Shown here: piece after piece, positions 26,237-39,303 of the stretch
How positions within the stretch are numbered: position 1 is the first letter of the stretch
How the letters are laid out: every line of letters starts with the position of its first letter
NCBI RefSeq assembly: GCF_021155775.2
Contig: NC_060236.1
Span: 6,245,087-6,309,086 of the forward strand
Source: Neodiprion pinetum
Taxonomy: Eukaryota; Arthropoda; Insecta; Hymenoptera; Diprionidae
DNA: 64,000 nucleotides
Reading direction: 5' to 3'
The notes under the pieces: model-generated
What the model saw: the letters and a program-made list of their open reading frames with translations, nothing else
What the model was told of the DNA's origin: nothing
The model's database searches: none
Program-made: the position numbers and the translations under genes

Positions 26237-26910
26237 TGGGGTAGTCCAAATGAACGTGAACGAATATACATTTTCTAATTTTTTCGACTTTTTTCATCTG
26301 CCGTTTAGTATTAGGTATTTCAGATCTTCCCTAATTGGAAAACTGTGCATTGAGGAAAAGGTTGTGAACAGGAAAAATTGTGTCATTCTCTGAATTGTTC
26401 GAAAGTTGTTTAGTATTTTCTGGAAATTGTAAGCCATCGTTTCCAACAAAAAAAAAAAAAAACTCTCAAAAACTATGTTCACAAGAAATTTAAAACTGTC
26501 TGTGTATTTTCTCGAACGAAACCTGGATTGAAGAAAAGTTGCGACCGAGTGTTACAATCCGATAACGTGCACATTGATGTGCAAAAGGAATCTTAGCTTC
26601 ACAATCAAAACTTCGAAAAAAAAAAATCGATTTCTGAGATATTTTTGTCGAAAACGATGCATTTACGTTTTCCTGAAAATTCTGTCAAAATTATTTTCCA
26701 GCAATTCCGAAAAAAAAACACATATTTTCCCCCAAATGCACAGTTTTCGAGTTACGGAAGATCGGATCTAAAACATCTAAACGGCAGTTGAAAAATATTT
26801 GAAAAAATTATAAGATGTATATTTGGTGGAGTAAAAGTAGGAAATAAATCAGCACCCAATTCGGTGGTGTTCAAAATCAAACCTTGTTCTCGCTCATTTG
26901 GACTACCCCA
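26237..26910. mobile_element. TA-flanked foldback element with TGGGGTAGTCCAAATGA ends
   Basis: Perfect 17-base terminal inverted repeats, with a TA dinucleotide on both outer sides (26235-26236 and 26911-26912), as expected of a Tc1/mariner-type target duplication. Inverted similarity continues inward (for example AACTGTGCATT near 26340 against AATGCACAGTT near 26735, and CTGCCGTTTAG against CTAAACGGCAG). The centre has no gene, so it is non-autonomous. It lies in the AT-rich tract after gene B. Confidence 0.85.
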
Positions 26911-27596
26911 TATATAAATATATATATTTACGTTCAATATTTATAGCTTACCTTCTATTAAAAATTTCCCTCGGCAGACGAAATGAACTCGAACACCGAT
27001 CTCATTGTCGTGTTCGAAATACTGAATTATTGATCTTGTTAATCTTTTCTTTTTAATCTTGTATAATATTTAGAGGCAGATAGGAAGAAAATTATTTAAA
27101 GCATGAATGGCAGTTTTGACAAACGTGAAGTTTTTCAAACCGCGAAATTTTGTTCAGTATTTAAAGTATTCGAAATGTTTAAAATAAAAATAATTAAATG
27201 AATAAATGAGTTACGTAATAATGACGGAAGATAAATATATAAAATGATATAAAAAATATATATAATATATTATACATAAGTAAATGAATTAATAAATTTA
27301 AAAAGAAAACCACGTTCTGACCACACATTCTTCTAATTATATGTCATTACTGCGGTTTTAACTTGATAACTGTTTATAGCCAATTAAGAGAGAATGTGTA
27401 TAAAAAAATTTTAACAAAGACTTTTAGTTTTCCGTTATTTTGGCGGCCGTTATTTTGGCTGTGGAAAATTTCTTCGTTCCCAATCTCAAAATATAATGAA
27501 GATGTTAAAAAAAAAAAAAAACATTTGTGCAGTAAAGTTTGAAGGCGCTCGGATAATTTCAACCGGTGCCACCAAGTGATTGAAATTTTAAATAAA

Positions 27597-27946
27597 AAAT
27601 ACATATATTTTTTTGATACGAATGCTCAATTATTTCTTACACACATAATATCGATGAAAAAAATTTGTTTCTCAGCACATTCTTTGGAAGTACTATGAGT
27701 TAAGAAATGCAATTTTTGTTAATTATTCGAGCTATGATTTTTCTGCTTACAAACATTACACGTGTAATGAAGATCAGTGTTTTCAATTTTTCAAATTTTT
27801 TGATCATCGCTCAAAAAATCTGCAAACATTGTATTTCATACCTCATGATATACCCAAAGAATGAGATGTGCTATAAATTTTTTTCATGGATATTATATGT
27901 GTAAGAAATATTTGAGTATGAGTATCGAAAAAATACACGTATTTTT
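27597..27946. mobile_element. near-complete palindrome (foldback element)
   Basis: Almost the whole element folds on itself. ATTTCTTACACA at about 27634 pairs with TGTGTAAGAAAT at about 27898, and CACATTCTTTGG at about 27677 pairs with CCAAAGAATGAGATGTG at about 27855. Near the centre is the perfect palindrome ATTACACGTGTAAT (27755-27768). Arms are about 150 bases with mismatches. The tips resemble no other repeat in the window. As RNA it would be a hairpin far longer than a microRNA precursor. Confidence 0.75.
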
Positions 27947-28700
27947 CAATTGAAGTTTAATATTATCCAAACGCCTATAAACTCTAAACACATTTTTTTC
28001 CACGCTTCGATTATATTTTCGGTGTGGGTATGAAAAAAATTTACCAAGGCCGAAATATCGGCCGCTCTAATATACCTATACATATATATACATAATCTAA
28101 AAATAATAAATGATAATGAACACAAAGCACTGCAGCCATCTGTGAATATTATAACCTTAACTTTACGACAACTAACTTTTAATGCTAACCTCTAAGCCAT
28201 GCAATTATTAATGCTATTTGATGCAGACTTACAACATAACGATATGTGCATACAAACATGATAACATGTACAATTACATTTGTTGTGACATGTGATCTGC
28301 AATTCTACGCTTTCGGGACGTGTTTTTATTTTTTTTTCTTCCAACAAAACCGCTCGACTTCTTTCGATATATATACATATATTTCTAAAAATTTACGACG
28401 AAGCGATAATTTTAGTTTCTGATACGTGAGGGAAAATTAAAAAAAAAAAAAATTGATCCTCATCATACTTACATTGTCAATTTTATACACGGTCTCAGTT
28501 TCGTTACAGATGTCATTCAATATTACGATTAATTTTCCCACATTTAACAAATCCCTGAAAAAAACTAAAAACAAGAATAAAAACACTCATATTGAATAAA
28601 ATTGAACTATGTGGTAAAGTATTGTAACCCTGTATGTGATTCTATTGTAAAACTCTACACAACTATTGTAAACTTTCAGAGTTTAATAAAGCGTTTTCAC

Positions 28701-29908
28701 TAACAGTAAATTATACGTAGACTGACGATCAGTCGATCATCAACGTCAAGTTTCTCTTTCGTCGATTCCTAAACTCCCCGAGCCAACGAAATGAAAGCGG
28801 TGAGATTTTTCGTTACATCTGATAAAACGTAAAAATGATCAATTCCGACATTATCGACAGATATCAGATCTGTAAAAGCTGCGTTACCGACCAAGTATCA
28901 AAAGCTTCGCTTACCCAGCGGGTCGGAAAATGAGAAGCCTAGAAAAACCGTCGCGACGCGACGCGATGCTCGAGTTTTATTAATAGCCACCAATCGGCTG
29001 CCGCAATTTCGCACGTCGTCGTTGTCCAATCAAAGCTCTCAGATTCCACCCTTGTTTACTGGGACAGCCAATAGAAACCTGGGAAAATATACTGAATCGG
29101 GGAATCAATTTCCACCCCTAAGAATGAACGAAGCAGACGTGACCAGCGTGGGAAACTAGATTCATTCAGCACCAAGACTGTGCCGAAAAATACGCCTTAC
29201 GCGTTACGAATTTCTTAACCGCGGGAAACTTGATAAACATGATCGTCGAGTTGTTGTCTTTTCAATTGAAATCAACCGACGCTCGATGCAAGCGCACAAT
29301 TATCTGTCGGATTTTATTAATTTTTAAACACAGAAATAACCGAGGTCCGAAACATATATTAACAAAAGTGTTCGATGAACATTTTTTTTCTCAATCAATC
29401 TATCTAAGATAATTGAAAACCTTTCATTTACGACAGAAACCTGGACAACTCCGTAAGAAAATAATTATTGTATGAACGAAATTGGAATAAAAAAAAAAAA
29501 AAAAAAAAACAACTACTCTGCTTGAATAGTATAAATGAGTCGGTACTATCCCCCACCCCCACATTATAAACTAACTCAAAGACTGCACTTTCAGACCTCT
29601 CAAAATTACATACGACGATGGAGAATTTTAATGACGTTGAAAAAAAAATTTAAGTACGTATCGTAGCTGTCGGTTTTACTTGCATGGGATAGACTATACG
29701 ATATACATGATGAAATGAAATGAAATGCGACTGCGATTTTTAATCATTCGAAATTCCTGAAGATTTTTTCTCGACCTGCGATAGTTCGTATCGATGATAA
29801 CTATCGTCAAAACGGCATACGAAGCATACAATGTCGATATATGTGATACGAAAAGACGTGTCCTACAAGTCTTTTGTCCCGCATTTCAGCCACGCTTTGA
29901 CGGTAAAT

Positions 29909-29939
<31 letters not shown>

Positions 29940-30344
29940 CTGTATTCGACGCGTGGAAGGAACTCGATAAGAACCCTGGATGGTAAAAATTTTTTATATA
30001 ATTTTTCCAAGTTCAAGTTTAGTAGAAAATTGCGTTTATCTCGATAATAAAAACCATTTTACGTAGTATACGGTTGAATAAGCGTGCAAGGAAGAAAGAA
30101 TAAAGACGGAAAAATTTTATTCGCTGCAGCAGTGCGGATAAACGGAGGAAAATTTTTTTCCACAAAATCATTACAAGGATGACGCCAATTCTCGGGACAC
30201 GAAAGCGAGTAGTAAGGTTTAAAAAAAATAAAAAAAAAAAAGTTAATGAAAAAAAATTACGCACTCTCCGTGTAAAAACGTACAAGTTTCGCGTTACTCG
30301 TAATTACGTATACCTACATGTGTGAAAAAACCGTGATCATCAAT
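28701..30344. other. non-coding sequence with CCAAT-rich patch
   Basis: Composition rises in GC from about 28740 to 29160. Three CCAAT boxes on the + strand (28989-28993, 29026-29030, 29068-29072) lie within 84 bases, as in NF-Y-type promoters. No start exon could be linked to them. The rest is AT-rich with poly-A runs. Confidence 0.35.
28985..29075. promoter_or_regulatory. CCAAT-box cluster, possible promoter
   Basis: Three CCAAT motifs spaced 37 and 42 bases apart in a locally GC-richer stretch. This is consistent with an NF-Y-driven promoter, but the transcript is unknown. It could serve a non-coding RNA or an unrecognised gene. Confidence 0.3.
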
Positions 30345-30629
30345 TTATTCCCGATAATTCCGGCGATCGTCAATTCGGAAAAAATTGCGAGCCCTTCGTC
30401 TCTCGGAGAGCTTCACCCCGTCGCCATGTCTGCCGCCACCGGGGATGTTCCCCTGCGTGTCGGGGGGTGGTGGTGGAACGATGGAAGGGGATGAAGGTGT
30501 ATCGACCGGAATGGAAACCCCGTAGACCGTCAGCGATGGCCTCAGTTCTCGCGGGACAAGCATCCTGACCAAAAGCGTCGTAGAGCCGAATCCGAGGACG
30601 ACGCCGTGTCGCGAAATAAGAAAAACAAA
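30345..30629 (-). CDS. possible terminal exon of an unidentified minus-strand gene
   Basis: Reading leftward, a plausible acceptor (TTTATCAG, ending at 30630) is followed by an open phase-0 frame of 94 codons to TAA. The frame is much more GC-rich than its surroundings. It begins with a hydrophobic stretch (FVFLISRHGVVLGFGSTTLL) and continues with LRPSLTVYGVSIPVDTP. It then has a proline run (PPPPP), a Gly-rich GGG patch and a basic, Arg-rich end. An AATAAA overlaps the stop. The opposite strand is not open over the same length. No family is recognised and no upstream exon could be joined in frame, although a GC-rich open stretch lies at about 30680-30835 on the same strand. It could be a real last exon, a remnant, or chance. 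Confidence 0.35.
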   Translation of the reverse strand, partial: FVFLISRHGVVLGFGSTTLLVRMLVPRELRPSLTVYGVSIPVDTPSSPSIVPPPPPDTQGNIPGGGRHGDGVKLSERRRARNFFRIDDRRNYRE

Positions 30630-33600
30630 CTGATAAACAAGTTAAATAAGTTCAAAAAATAAATAACGTGTCAGCAGCCCTGCCGCAGATCGGCTTTCGA
30701 GCCGTGGTAAAATAAATACCGCCGAATCGGTTCGCGGCTTCTTTATCCTCGTCTGGACCGACGTCGATGAGACAGATTTGACCGTTGGACGAGAGTATCG
30801 CGGTTTTCGAGTTTGTCGTCACTGTGTCTGGACTAAGTTACTAACGGAATAGTAGAAGACCAAGGACCGGGAAGTGAGTATACACGCAACTTGTGCCTTA
30901 TTTGCCCGTAGGAGAGACCCAGTTCAGCCAATCGCACCTGCTCATTTCCGTCTGTCTGACAATTAATTGACGCAAAGCACTGACGTAAGGATGGAAGGTT
31001 TTACCCAACGATAAGAGACGCGTCGAAACGTTTTACAGAACGACAAATCGCAGACTAGCGTGTGATCAATTGAGCAGTATAATTCGGTAAGGATCAGAGA
31101 CCGGTGACGAATAACAGGAACCGATGAAGGGCGACAGAGAATTGATAAGTTTTCCTTTCTGGGTTCAATCGTAACCGTTTGCCTGTTTGTAACTTTTTCA
31201 CGTCGTTATTATTCTCCACCGATTTGATATGACGCGATGAAAAAAAAAAAACTGCAGGGGTAAAAGTCAAGAACCTATGTCTAATAAGTATGAATATTGA
31301 GATTTTTAAGGAGAACATCTGATGAATGTCTTGTAACGAAAAAACGATCCTGATGTAGCTCAATTGATTGAACATATCGAAGCTGCTCGTTCGAATTGAA
31401 TAAGAAATATAAAGAGAGGGTAAATAGCAGATGAATAACGAATGTGAATGATATTAATATTCTTTCTTAAAAGGAGGCTATAAAAAACAGCGGACGAAGT
31501 AGGCAAAGATTACCGAATGAGGATTAAAAAGAAAAAAGAAAAAAAAACCGTCGGTGTTCTCCACCTCGGCGGTAACTGCAATTGGCATTATAATCGCGAC
31601 GCGTATGAAAGAAAGAAGCATAAAAGCTGAGTGAAAAGCTTCAATTAAAAACAACAGTCGTTTGAACGAGGCAAAAGCTCGCTACGGTACGAATAAGGCA
31701 TCTCTCCATTAGCGATTCGCTAACCTTTTTTAATTGGGTCAGTGTACCGCGTTTGTCCAGGCCTTAAAAATCACGCCTTTCATCGAGCATCGCGAATTAA
31801 ACGAGTTACAGCGTTTAGGACAGCGTAGGCGGGCGGTAAAGATCCCTCGGCAGTGGAACTCTACGGTTAAAGGTCACCGGATCGGGCGTCGCGACGCACA
31901 GGTGATACTCGCTATTTCGTCGTCACTGTATAGGCACACCGTGTGTGTGTGTGTCCACCACCTTATACGAAACCGTATGTACACGTAATGCCTTGGCTAA
32001 TGCCGTCGCGTTGAGCAAAACACGTATGTGCCTGTATAATTTACCAGCCTCTTCGATTCCATCAGGGTACTGTCGTGTATCGGCTGCGTATCAGCTAACC
32101 GTTGCCTTTTCCACGCCGTTTACGACGAGAGTGAAACGGCTATTATCAACAAATGTTACGGTGACTTCGTCTTTTTTTTTTTTTTTGTAATTGCCATTTT
32201 TATCTCGATTGGATCTTTTTCCCCGAATGTTTGATTTTCTTCCTTAAAACATCGTCTAACGACGTTGCAAAGATACGTATTGTTTTTCACCAAGCGTACT
32301 CAAAATCATGGATCTGCCGCGCACATCGTACAGCCAAACTTTGCATGCTCAATTCTTATCTTCGAAGACCTAGCCAAACGTAAAAATCATAGCTAAGCAA
32401 CTCTTGCCATCGATTTGTTTCACTTGGAATAAGTTTCAGCGATTTATCACCACTGGAGATGATCGTAAAGCCGAAATAAAACGCCAAGCGAGCTATCGGC
32501 GGCCATGTTGGTTTGATGAGAAATGAGAAACGCTGACGGCTTGAATCGTCGTTTTAAATCTTGCATGGGCGAAATCGCGTTGCGTGCAACTCAACAGCGC
32601 AGCGAATGAAAGAAGAATAAGAAGGAAAAAGAAGCATTGATTTAATGCACAAGCCTCGACGGGGTTCCTGGTATCTCCAGTCACTAAATCCCGCGAAATT
32701 TTCCACCTAGGGTTAACCACCCTTGGATACGTCCCTTCTTCGACTGCATATCGTGTGCATATTTACCCTTCGTGACTACGTGCACGTAGGTACGTGGATG
32801 CAGTAGGTATATTTTTCCGAACCACCCACGCTGCTTGCTTACGTGCGTGCTTTCTCCTTGTGTAAAATCGATTCCACACGACGATCTTGACGGTTGTAAA
32901 CTTTCAGTAACTCAACGTCGCTTCTCAGACGACTTGAATCGGACGAGCATTTATCGAGATTACCAAACCGAAAATCCTTGGCGCTGATAATCGGAAGCAG
33001 AAGACTACCGGGATTTTTCAATTCCATCAGCCTTGACCTTGTTCTACGGAGGCGAGTTCTTATCGTTGAAACGAAAGTCTTACGATCGGAGTATAAAATT
33101 TCAAGGATTGCGTTTCAGCGAAAAAATAAGTTTCACCTTGCCTTGCATGATAATATGGACTTTGGTTTAATTTTACGCGTTATTAAACAGACACGCGAAA
33201 AGTGAATTGAGGTGGATATTTTTGGTCAGAGCGATCTTTACTCATGATTAGGTTATTCGGGGAAATTCAAAGAAACGAGCCACCTTTCAACTCGTGTCTT
33301 TTCTCTTCGGAGGGCGATCGCTTCCGCTTTTAAAGACACCGCGAGTTGTGCCGACGAGAAATCGGAGCTTTATTATATTGACAGTATCTTACAATGGGCC
33401 ATTCGGAACCAGTTCACCCCGTATTTCCAGCCCTCTGCCAATATTTGGGTATATACAATACACCCAAGGGGTGGTTCTATTTGAGGCCTGGAATCCGCCT
33501 GTTGAATTTCAGTGTAAGACAGCGATTTGTTTCACAGTTGGCTGTCGTGTTCTCTATATGTATACTTTAATTGCGAGTCGAAAGTTAATTCACACAATCT

Positions 33601-36126
33601 GCGGCTACTCGTAAGAGGATTAGTTTGATTGACAAATTAACACAAGTCCCGGAACCCTATTTGTTTTTAAACAGCTATTTATTTCTTATAGTTATTCATA
33701 TTTTTTTTTTTTTTTACATACATTTTACAAGTAAAAAAAGAAAACTGTTTTTACTCGATCTTCAATCGTCTCGATTCTGATTGACTTGGAAAAACCGTCA
33801 CGTACTATCACTTAAAACATCGCTTCGGTAAATTATTAGTTAATTAACACCAAAGTACCTCAGCGTTTTTACGTACGCATAAAAAATGTGATTGATTAAA
33901 AAAAAAAAAAGGAAAGCACTTTGCGAAAAATCTTGCCAATCGAACATAACACTTGATAGAATTGATCGAATTACGAAATCTAAACCGACATTCATTAATC
34001 TGATCGTGACTAAAGTTGTTGGATTAAACTGAAACACAAAGTACCATAAATCGAATCAACTAAACAGGATTATTCGTCTGTCAAATAATTTCTTATTTTC
34101 AATATCCGCACACCAGCGAGCTTTGCCAAACGGGAAAAATTATCCAGACTGCTATAATTTTAATCGTCTCCCGAAAAAGCTCGACACATTCATTGCGCGG
34201 TTAAAAAATTCTTTTTTAAGGTTCAAGCTCGTTCATTGACGATCCGATTTCACTTAAAATTCGAATCTCCGCCTCTCCGGAAAGAAAAAATAAACGAATT
34301 TTCGCCAAAAATTAAGAAAAATTCAATAAAGTTTTATGTCCACCAACTTCATCGTGATCAGTGAGCTTGATCTTGCGACATAGTCGAAGTCAACTGATCC
34401 GGCCGAGCTTTAACAACATTTTAAATTTAGCGTCACCGTGATATCGGCAAGGAACAGATTCTACACCCTGCACCATTCTACGATCCGTCCATTGACACGG
34501 AAATTCTAACGTATACTTAGAAAGTATGCTTGTGTCGGGCGCATATCGGAGACGGAGACGACTACAGGGGAGGTTTATTGCTCGGAAAAGCATAAAGTGG
34601 AACACTGGCCTGGATTGCGGTGTCATGGCTTAATGTGCAACGAGCGCAGTTCTGTTCTTCGATTCGATCCGCAGTTCTCTTCCGCACCATCCCCGCCCAT
34701 TTTCTCCATCAGCCATATCTCACTCACCCCTTCGCCTAGTTTCTAAGCTTTCGACCTTCTCGCATCCTGCGCGCCTGGCATATTTTTCTCACTCTCATCC
34801 CCGTCGCTCGGTGTACATTATCATACATACATATCCATATTCTCTTTGTCAATTTACTTGGAACTCGGCCAAGCATGTCCAAGTATATGCCCTCCTTCAA
34901 CGACGTAGGATTGAATATCCGGCGATAAATTGTTACGATGCGTTGCATATTTTTTCATAACGGGTCATTTGGCGATTCCGCTTGTTGTAAAAAGACGACG
35001 AGTTCGTCATCGGCAACTCATTTTGCATCGTTGACAAACGCATCTCTTCGATTCCGCGAAATCAAAGATTATCCATACACTGCTTCGGTGTTTATTCGTA
35101 TATACGATACAACGGTTCAATTTTCATCAAAGCCTTGTCCGAACAATCACGGATTCGACTGTGGATGCAATCACGTCAGATACGAGGCAAAAAAAAAAAA
35201 AAAGAAAAGAAGAAAGTCGTTCAAACAAAAGCGCAGTTGATGCAATCATCGATGAAGTTGAATTTCATCAAAATCACAAAGATATAATTTTAACCATCAA
35301 TAAACACAATTTTCTTTTGCTCCGTGTATTAAAAATTAAAAATTTGTATATTTTTTAAGTAAATTCTGTATACAATGTTATCGTGATAAAATCAAAATAT
35401 TTTACCGAATATTCATTTACGGTAAGATAATTGCTTGCAGCTTCTATTGATACTTGGAATGTATTGATTCGTTTTTTTTTTTTTTCATTCCAACGTTAAA
35501 ATGACCCGAGGGTAAACTGGGAAAAAATCGTGCCCCGAAAATTCATCGCTCCGTTGTCAAGTTGGGGGTTGGTGATTTTACGCCGATCGAAACTTTCCGC
35601 CTTCGAATTGCGAGAGTGGGTCGCGGGTCGGAGAATTAATTGTGGACAATTGGAGCGGTGAGCCGAGGAAGGAATAAACATTCCCGACTACGGGGGTCCC
35701 TGCAGGTAGGGCAAAAACCGCGTTATGCAACGGACGTTTCGAAGTGGGTATACGTATAGTTCCTCGACAGCGTTCGATAGCCAACCGGGTTGCAGTGGTC
35801 GTCGGCCCCGTCGGCGTATCTAGGCCAACACCCTCTCTGCGCTCCTCCGCGCCCCAGCTCAACACGTTTTCAACCCCTGTCTGTCCAACCCCACACATAT
35901 TATACACCGGAGCACAACAACCCCCGCAGCTCGCTTCGCCCGGCTATCCATGTCGAGGATGAATATCGCGATAGGCATCCTCCGCCGAGGTGAAAAACCA
36001 CGTTTCGAATCGCCCGACGCTGAGGAAAATATCATTTTTTCTTTTCATTTCTTTTTCTTTTGACTTGACAGAAAATTTTAACGCAATAGATATTTAATAT
36101 TGTTCGAATTTCAAGATAACGTGCTA
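30630..36126. other. non-coding sequence between genes B and C, left part
   Basis: Mixed composition with many short open frames but none with a recognisable product. A GC-rich patch at about 35580-35990, ending in a donor-like CCGAG/gtgaaa at about 35987, could be a 5' exon or promoter of gene C. That is inferred from position only. Confidence 0.3.
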
Positions 36127-36218
36127 TACAATGAGAGAAATTTGTTATTTCCGGTCACCGCTCAGTCCTTAACTATTTTCATTCTTTTACCACAATCGAC
36201 AAAATATACTCCTAGGTA
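36127..36218 (+). mobile_element. CACTGAG-family MITE, 5' fragment
   Basis: About 90 bases matching the left end of the full element at 42272: ATGAGAGAAATTT, then the CCGCTCAGTCCTT phrase, then CTATTTTCATTCTTTTACCAC and CCTAGGTA. Similarity stops after 36218. A truncated or diverged copy. Confidence 0.65.
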
Positions 36219-37767
36219 CAAAGTGTACTTTTCACAGTGTACGTGTACGAATATTTGGAACGATTTTAATTGACAATATTACACTATCTGGTTATTTCGA
36301 CGTCATAAATTTTTTTGTTCGGTGAAGTATATTTTTCAGTTGAACAAGGCCTTGACGACATCGATTTATTGTTGCACTGTCGACGGGTCGGAAAATTGTT
36401 TGATCAATAACATTTTAATGGTCTTTAAATTCAAGTTGTAGGTATAGCCGATCATCTGTTTCGCGATACGAAAAACTCGCACAGTTTTCTCGGATGTATT
36501 TTATAACCGTCCGGTTATTACAGGTCAGGAGTAACGAACTAATTTATTATGTACCTGAGATTTCTATAGATATTAAACGAATGGAGGCAAAAAATTATAA
36601 TTTCAGATTGTAGAATTTTAAAATGTAGAAAGTTGCGAAGTAGAAACGTGAAAACATATAACGCCAAAATATACAATCGCCACAGTTCTATATTTTTCCA
36701 TACTTTAAAATTTATTTTGGCATTTCATGTGATTTATTTCAGTAAAATTATTACAGAATCAATATATTTTCAACAATTTTTCCATACTTATAAGCTTACG
36801 CTGGCGATTTTATATTGTCGTCTTAATTCTACGTTTCTTGCTTTTATAAACTTTATAGACTTTCTGTCTTTAAACGTTTTCAAGTGTCGGATTTGAGATT
36901 TAAAGAATTCGAAATTATGACCCTTTTATTGACTGGCCATTCGACTTTTTGACCTTCAAGCTTGATCGAAAACTCCGCCGACAAGGGCTTAAAGTTGAAA
37001 CGATATTTGTTATGCTTTTCAAAATCACAACACAGTGAACTTCGTATTCAGAACTCGAAATCAGTGAAAACTTGATCGGTTGAAATTTCATATTCAAACT
37101 TCTCAAGACCTGTATATGTAGGTATAATGCAAATATCCATCTGTAAGACAATTCATAGAGAATTCACTTGCAGGGCAGGGTAAAAATCAACCGCTATCAA
37201 TGAAAACTGACGAAACGATACATGTTCGAATTTCCATTTCCTGTAATAAAATTTTACCAAAAACTTACAATCACCGTAAAATTTTTTACAACCGAGCATT
37301 TGTATTTAAAATTCGGCCGATCATCCCTGTAACAATCGAATCAAACGAATGTGGTAAAAAAATCTGTAAATCACCGCTAAAAGCAACAAACATTTGAACG
37401 TAGTTGCAGTGGCCGAGAACACGTGGATAGACGGATTCGATATACCGACTAATAAGAGTTAAACACACACGGCGTTCCTCGTACAAAAGCATACGCAATG
37501 CGAAAGTCGTGGGAGTAACCCAAGGGATGAGTTTGGGTTCTGCGTACGTGGCTTACGAAGGGCATTGCGTCATCGAGCTTAAACGCGCCCACGTCAGTCC
37601 GAGGGAAAATAAAAGGAAAATAAATATTCTCCGTGTAAGGTAGCCCCGAAATACGTCGGTGCGGGGACAAAAGCCTAATTTTCACAAGGCTCAGCGGCTG
37701 CTGGGTAGGTGATTATCCTCTGCGAGCGGCGATTCAACGGTGAGAAGTTAATCAGTCACCGAGCTTA

Positions 37768-37770
<3 letters not shown>

Positions 37771-37800
<30 letters not shown>
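37771..37800. repeat. (AG)15 microsatellite
   Basis: Perfect AG dinucleotide run. Confidence 0.95.
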
Positions 37801-37807
<7 letters not shown>

Positions 37808-38046
37808 TATAGCAAAAAGTGAGAGAGAACAAAAGTAGGTTTAACGAGTGCTAAAACGAAGGAAAAAAAGAAAAAACACAGCCGGTGGCGCTGCGTTTCG
37901 CGCATTTCACCCTCGGGGTAAAGAAAAAAAAAAACGGTAGGATGCAGTGCAGTGTTGGGAGGAAATATTACGGCATGAAAAGAGTGGAATGAAAAAAGAA
38001 AAAAGAAAAAACGAGATTATATATACCTATGTGTAAATGTGTATCA

Positions 38047-38400
38047 AATAGTCGAAAACCCGAAGGCTCAAAATTCTAAAATGCAAGATTCCGAAATTTC
38101 GAGTAGGATAGAACAAAGTTCCGAAAGATAAAGTTTCAAAGAAAGATGAAAGTGGTGAAATTTCACCAAGCCAGAAATTCACAGACCTAAAAATCTTCGA
38201 TCATTCGGAATTTCGATGTTTGACATTTGTTAATTTTCTCATTCTCGCACTCTCGGAACTTTGACTCGTCGGTTTTCAAACCATTCGAAACTTTGATGTT
38301 TCGTCAAAGATTGATTTCTTTACTCAAAATTTCGCCGCCAAAAAATTCAAAACTCGGCGCTTTCGGAACTTTTCAAATTAGAAATTTCAACCCAGCCCCA
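38047..38400. mobile_element. GC-tipped foldback repeat, copy 3 (left-truncated)
   Basis: Begins inside the element, at the phrase AATAGTCGAAAACCCGA, so the left inverted arm of about 110 bases is missing. The AT-rich centre is shortened compared with copy 2. The right arm is present (TTTCGCCGCCAAAAA, then GCGCTTTCGGAACTTTTC) and ends CAGCCCCA. Confidence 0.75.
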
Positions 38401-39303
38401 TACAGAGATACGAAAGCTCTTCCAATTTCGAAGTAGGTTGTACGTCTTGCGTTTTCTCTCCTTTACTGCCTCCTCCTTAATATCTATATTTTTCTACTAT
38501 TGAACCCCGTCTCTCGGCACTTCCGGTTTTATTATATATCTATTCGGCTATGCACCGCATACATGTATACCTAGCACGCAAAACCAATGCAGAGAACAAA
38601 ACTATCGAAGCTTGTATATTGTGGAGTGTGCGGCGTATATAGAACTCAACGTTCTAGTTTCTGTATCGAACGCCCTGAGCTTTCAGCCTCAACTCTTGTC
38701 GAGCCTCGGCTATCGCGACCCTCTTACTTCGAGGCTTTTCTCAAGCTCGGTTATAGGGTTGCACACAATGTCTGCGAGACGGTACTGCGTATTTCCTTGT
38801 ATACGTCGCTGTGTATATCCTCGATGCGAAGGACAAGTTGGAAACTCGTTTCGCAAGCTGCGCGGCATTGCAAGCCACGAAATATCCAAGTTTAAATATA
38901 CTCTCGACGAATACTTACGGATACAAAATTTCACTGAACAAACATTTAAAAAGAAAAGCTCAGTGTCAAAATTAACACGATGGAAAAGATCGTCTTTCAT
39001 CCGTTATGAACGAAAATTCGTTCGAAGCAGGTAGTACAAAATCAGTTTCTACATCAATAAAAAATATGTCGTATTTAAAATCGTTTGTTCAAAACTCGAT
39101 TTAATTATTCACGTAGTTGTATCGAATTTCATGAAAATTCTAGTGTTCCAAAAACGGACCTGAATATATCTTGCTATGATAAATGGTTAGAGATTTATTT
39201 CGAGGAAGAGGAAATTGGCTGATGTCTAGAATTCATCCATTGACAATTAACCTTGTATCGTTTTCCTGCGGACTGACACCGATTGTCTTTTTGTGCTTTC
39301 AGA

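Larger units (their letters stand above)
21346..28700. other. AT-rich tract following gene B, possible long 3'UTR
   Basis: About 7.3 kb of AT-rich sequence with many homopolymers and TA repeats. No coding-like frame. It contains three inverted-repeat elements (24416-24782, 26237-26910, 27597-27946). An AATAAA at about 28684 sits just before the composition changes and is a candidate distal poly(A) signal. Confidence 0.4.
36219..39303. other. non-coding sequence upstream of gene C
   Basis: Contains an (AG)15 microsatellite at 37771-37800 and a truncated GC-tipped foldback (38047-38400). It ends at the acceptor GTGCTTTCAG (39302). Frames around 38587-39034 are open but show no protein-like pattern or splice support. 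Confidence 0.35.

Noticed and set aside
27707..27904. 65-codon frame in the palindromic element
   Set aside because: It spans both arms of a foldback and has no protein-like features.
31353..31410. tRNA-like sequence with a D-arm-like TAGCTCAATTGATT and a T-loop-like GTTCGAATT
   Set aside because: The stems do not pair (GCTC against GAAC), the spacing is too short for an anticodon arm, and there is no acceptor stem.
35578..35962. GC-rich open frames on both strands upstream of gene C
   Set aside because: No conserved motif and both strands are equally open. More likely a promoter or 5'UTR region than coding sequence.
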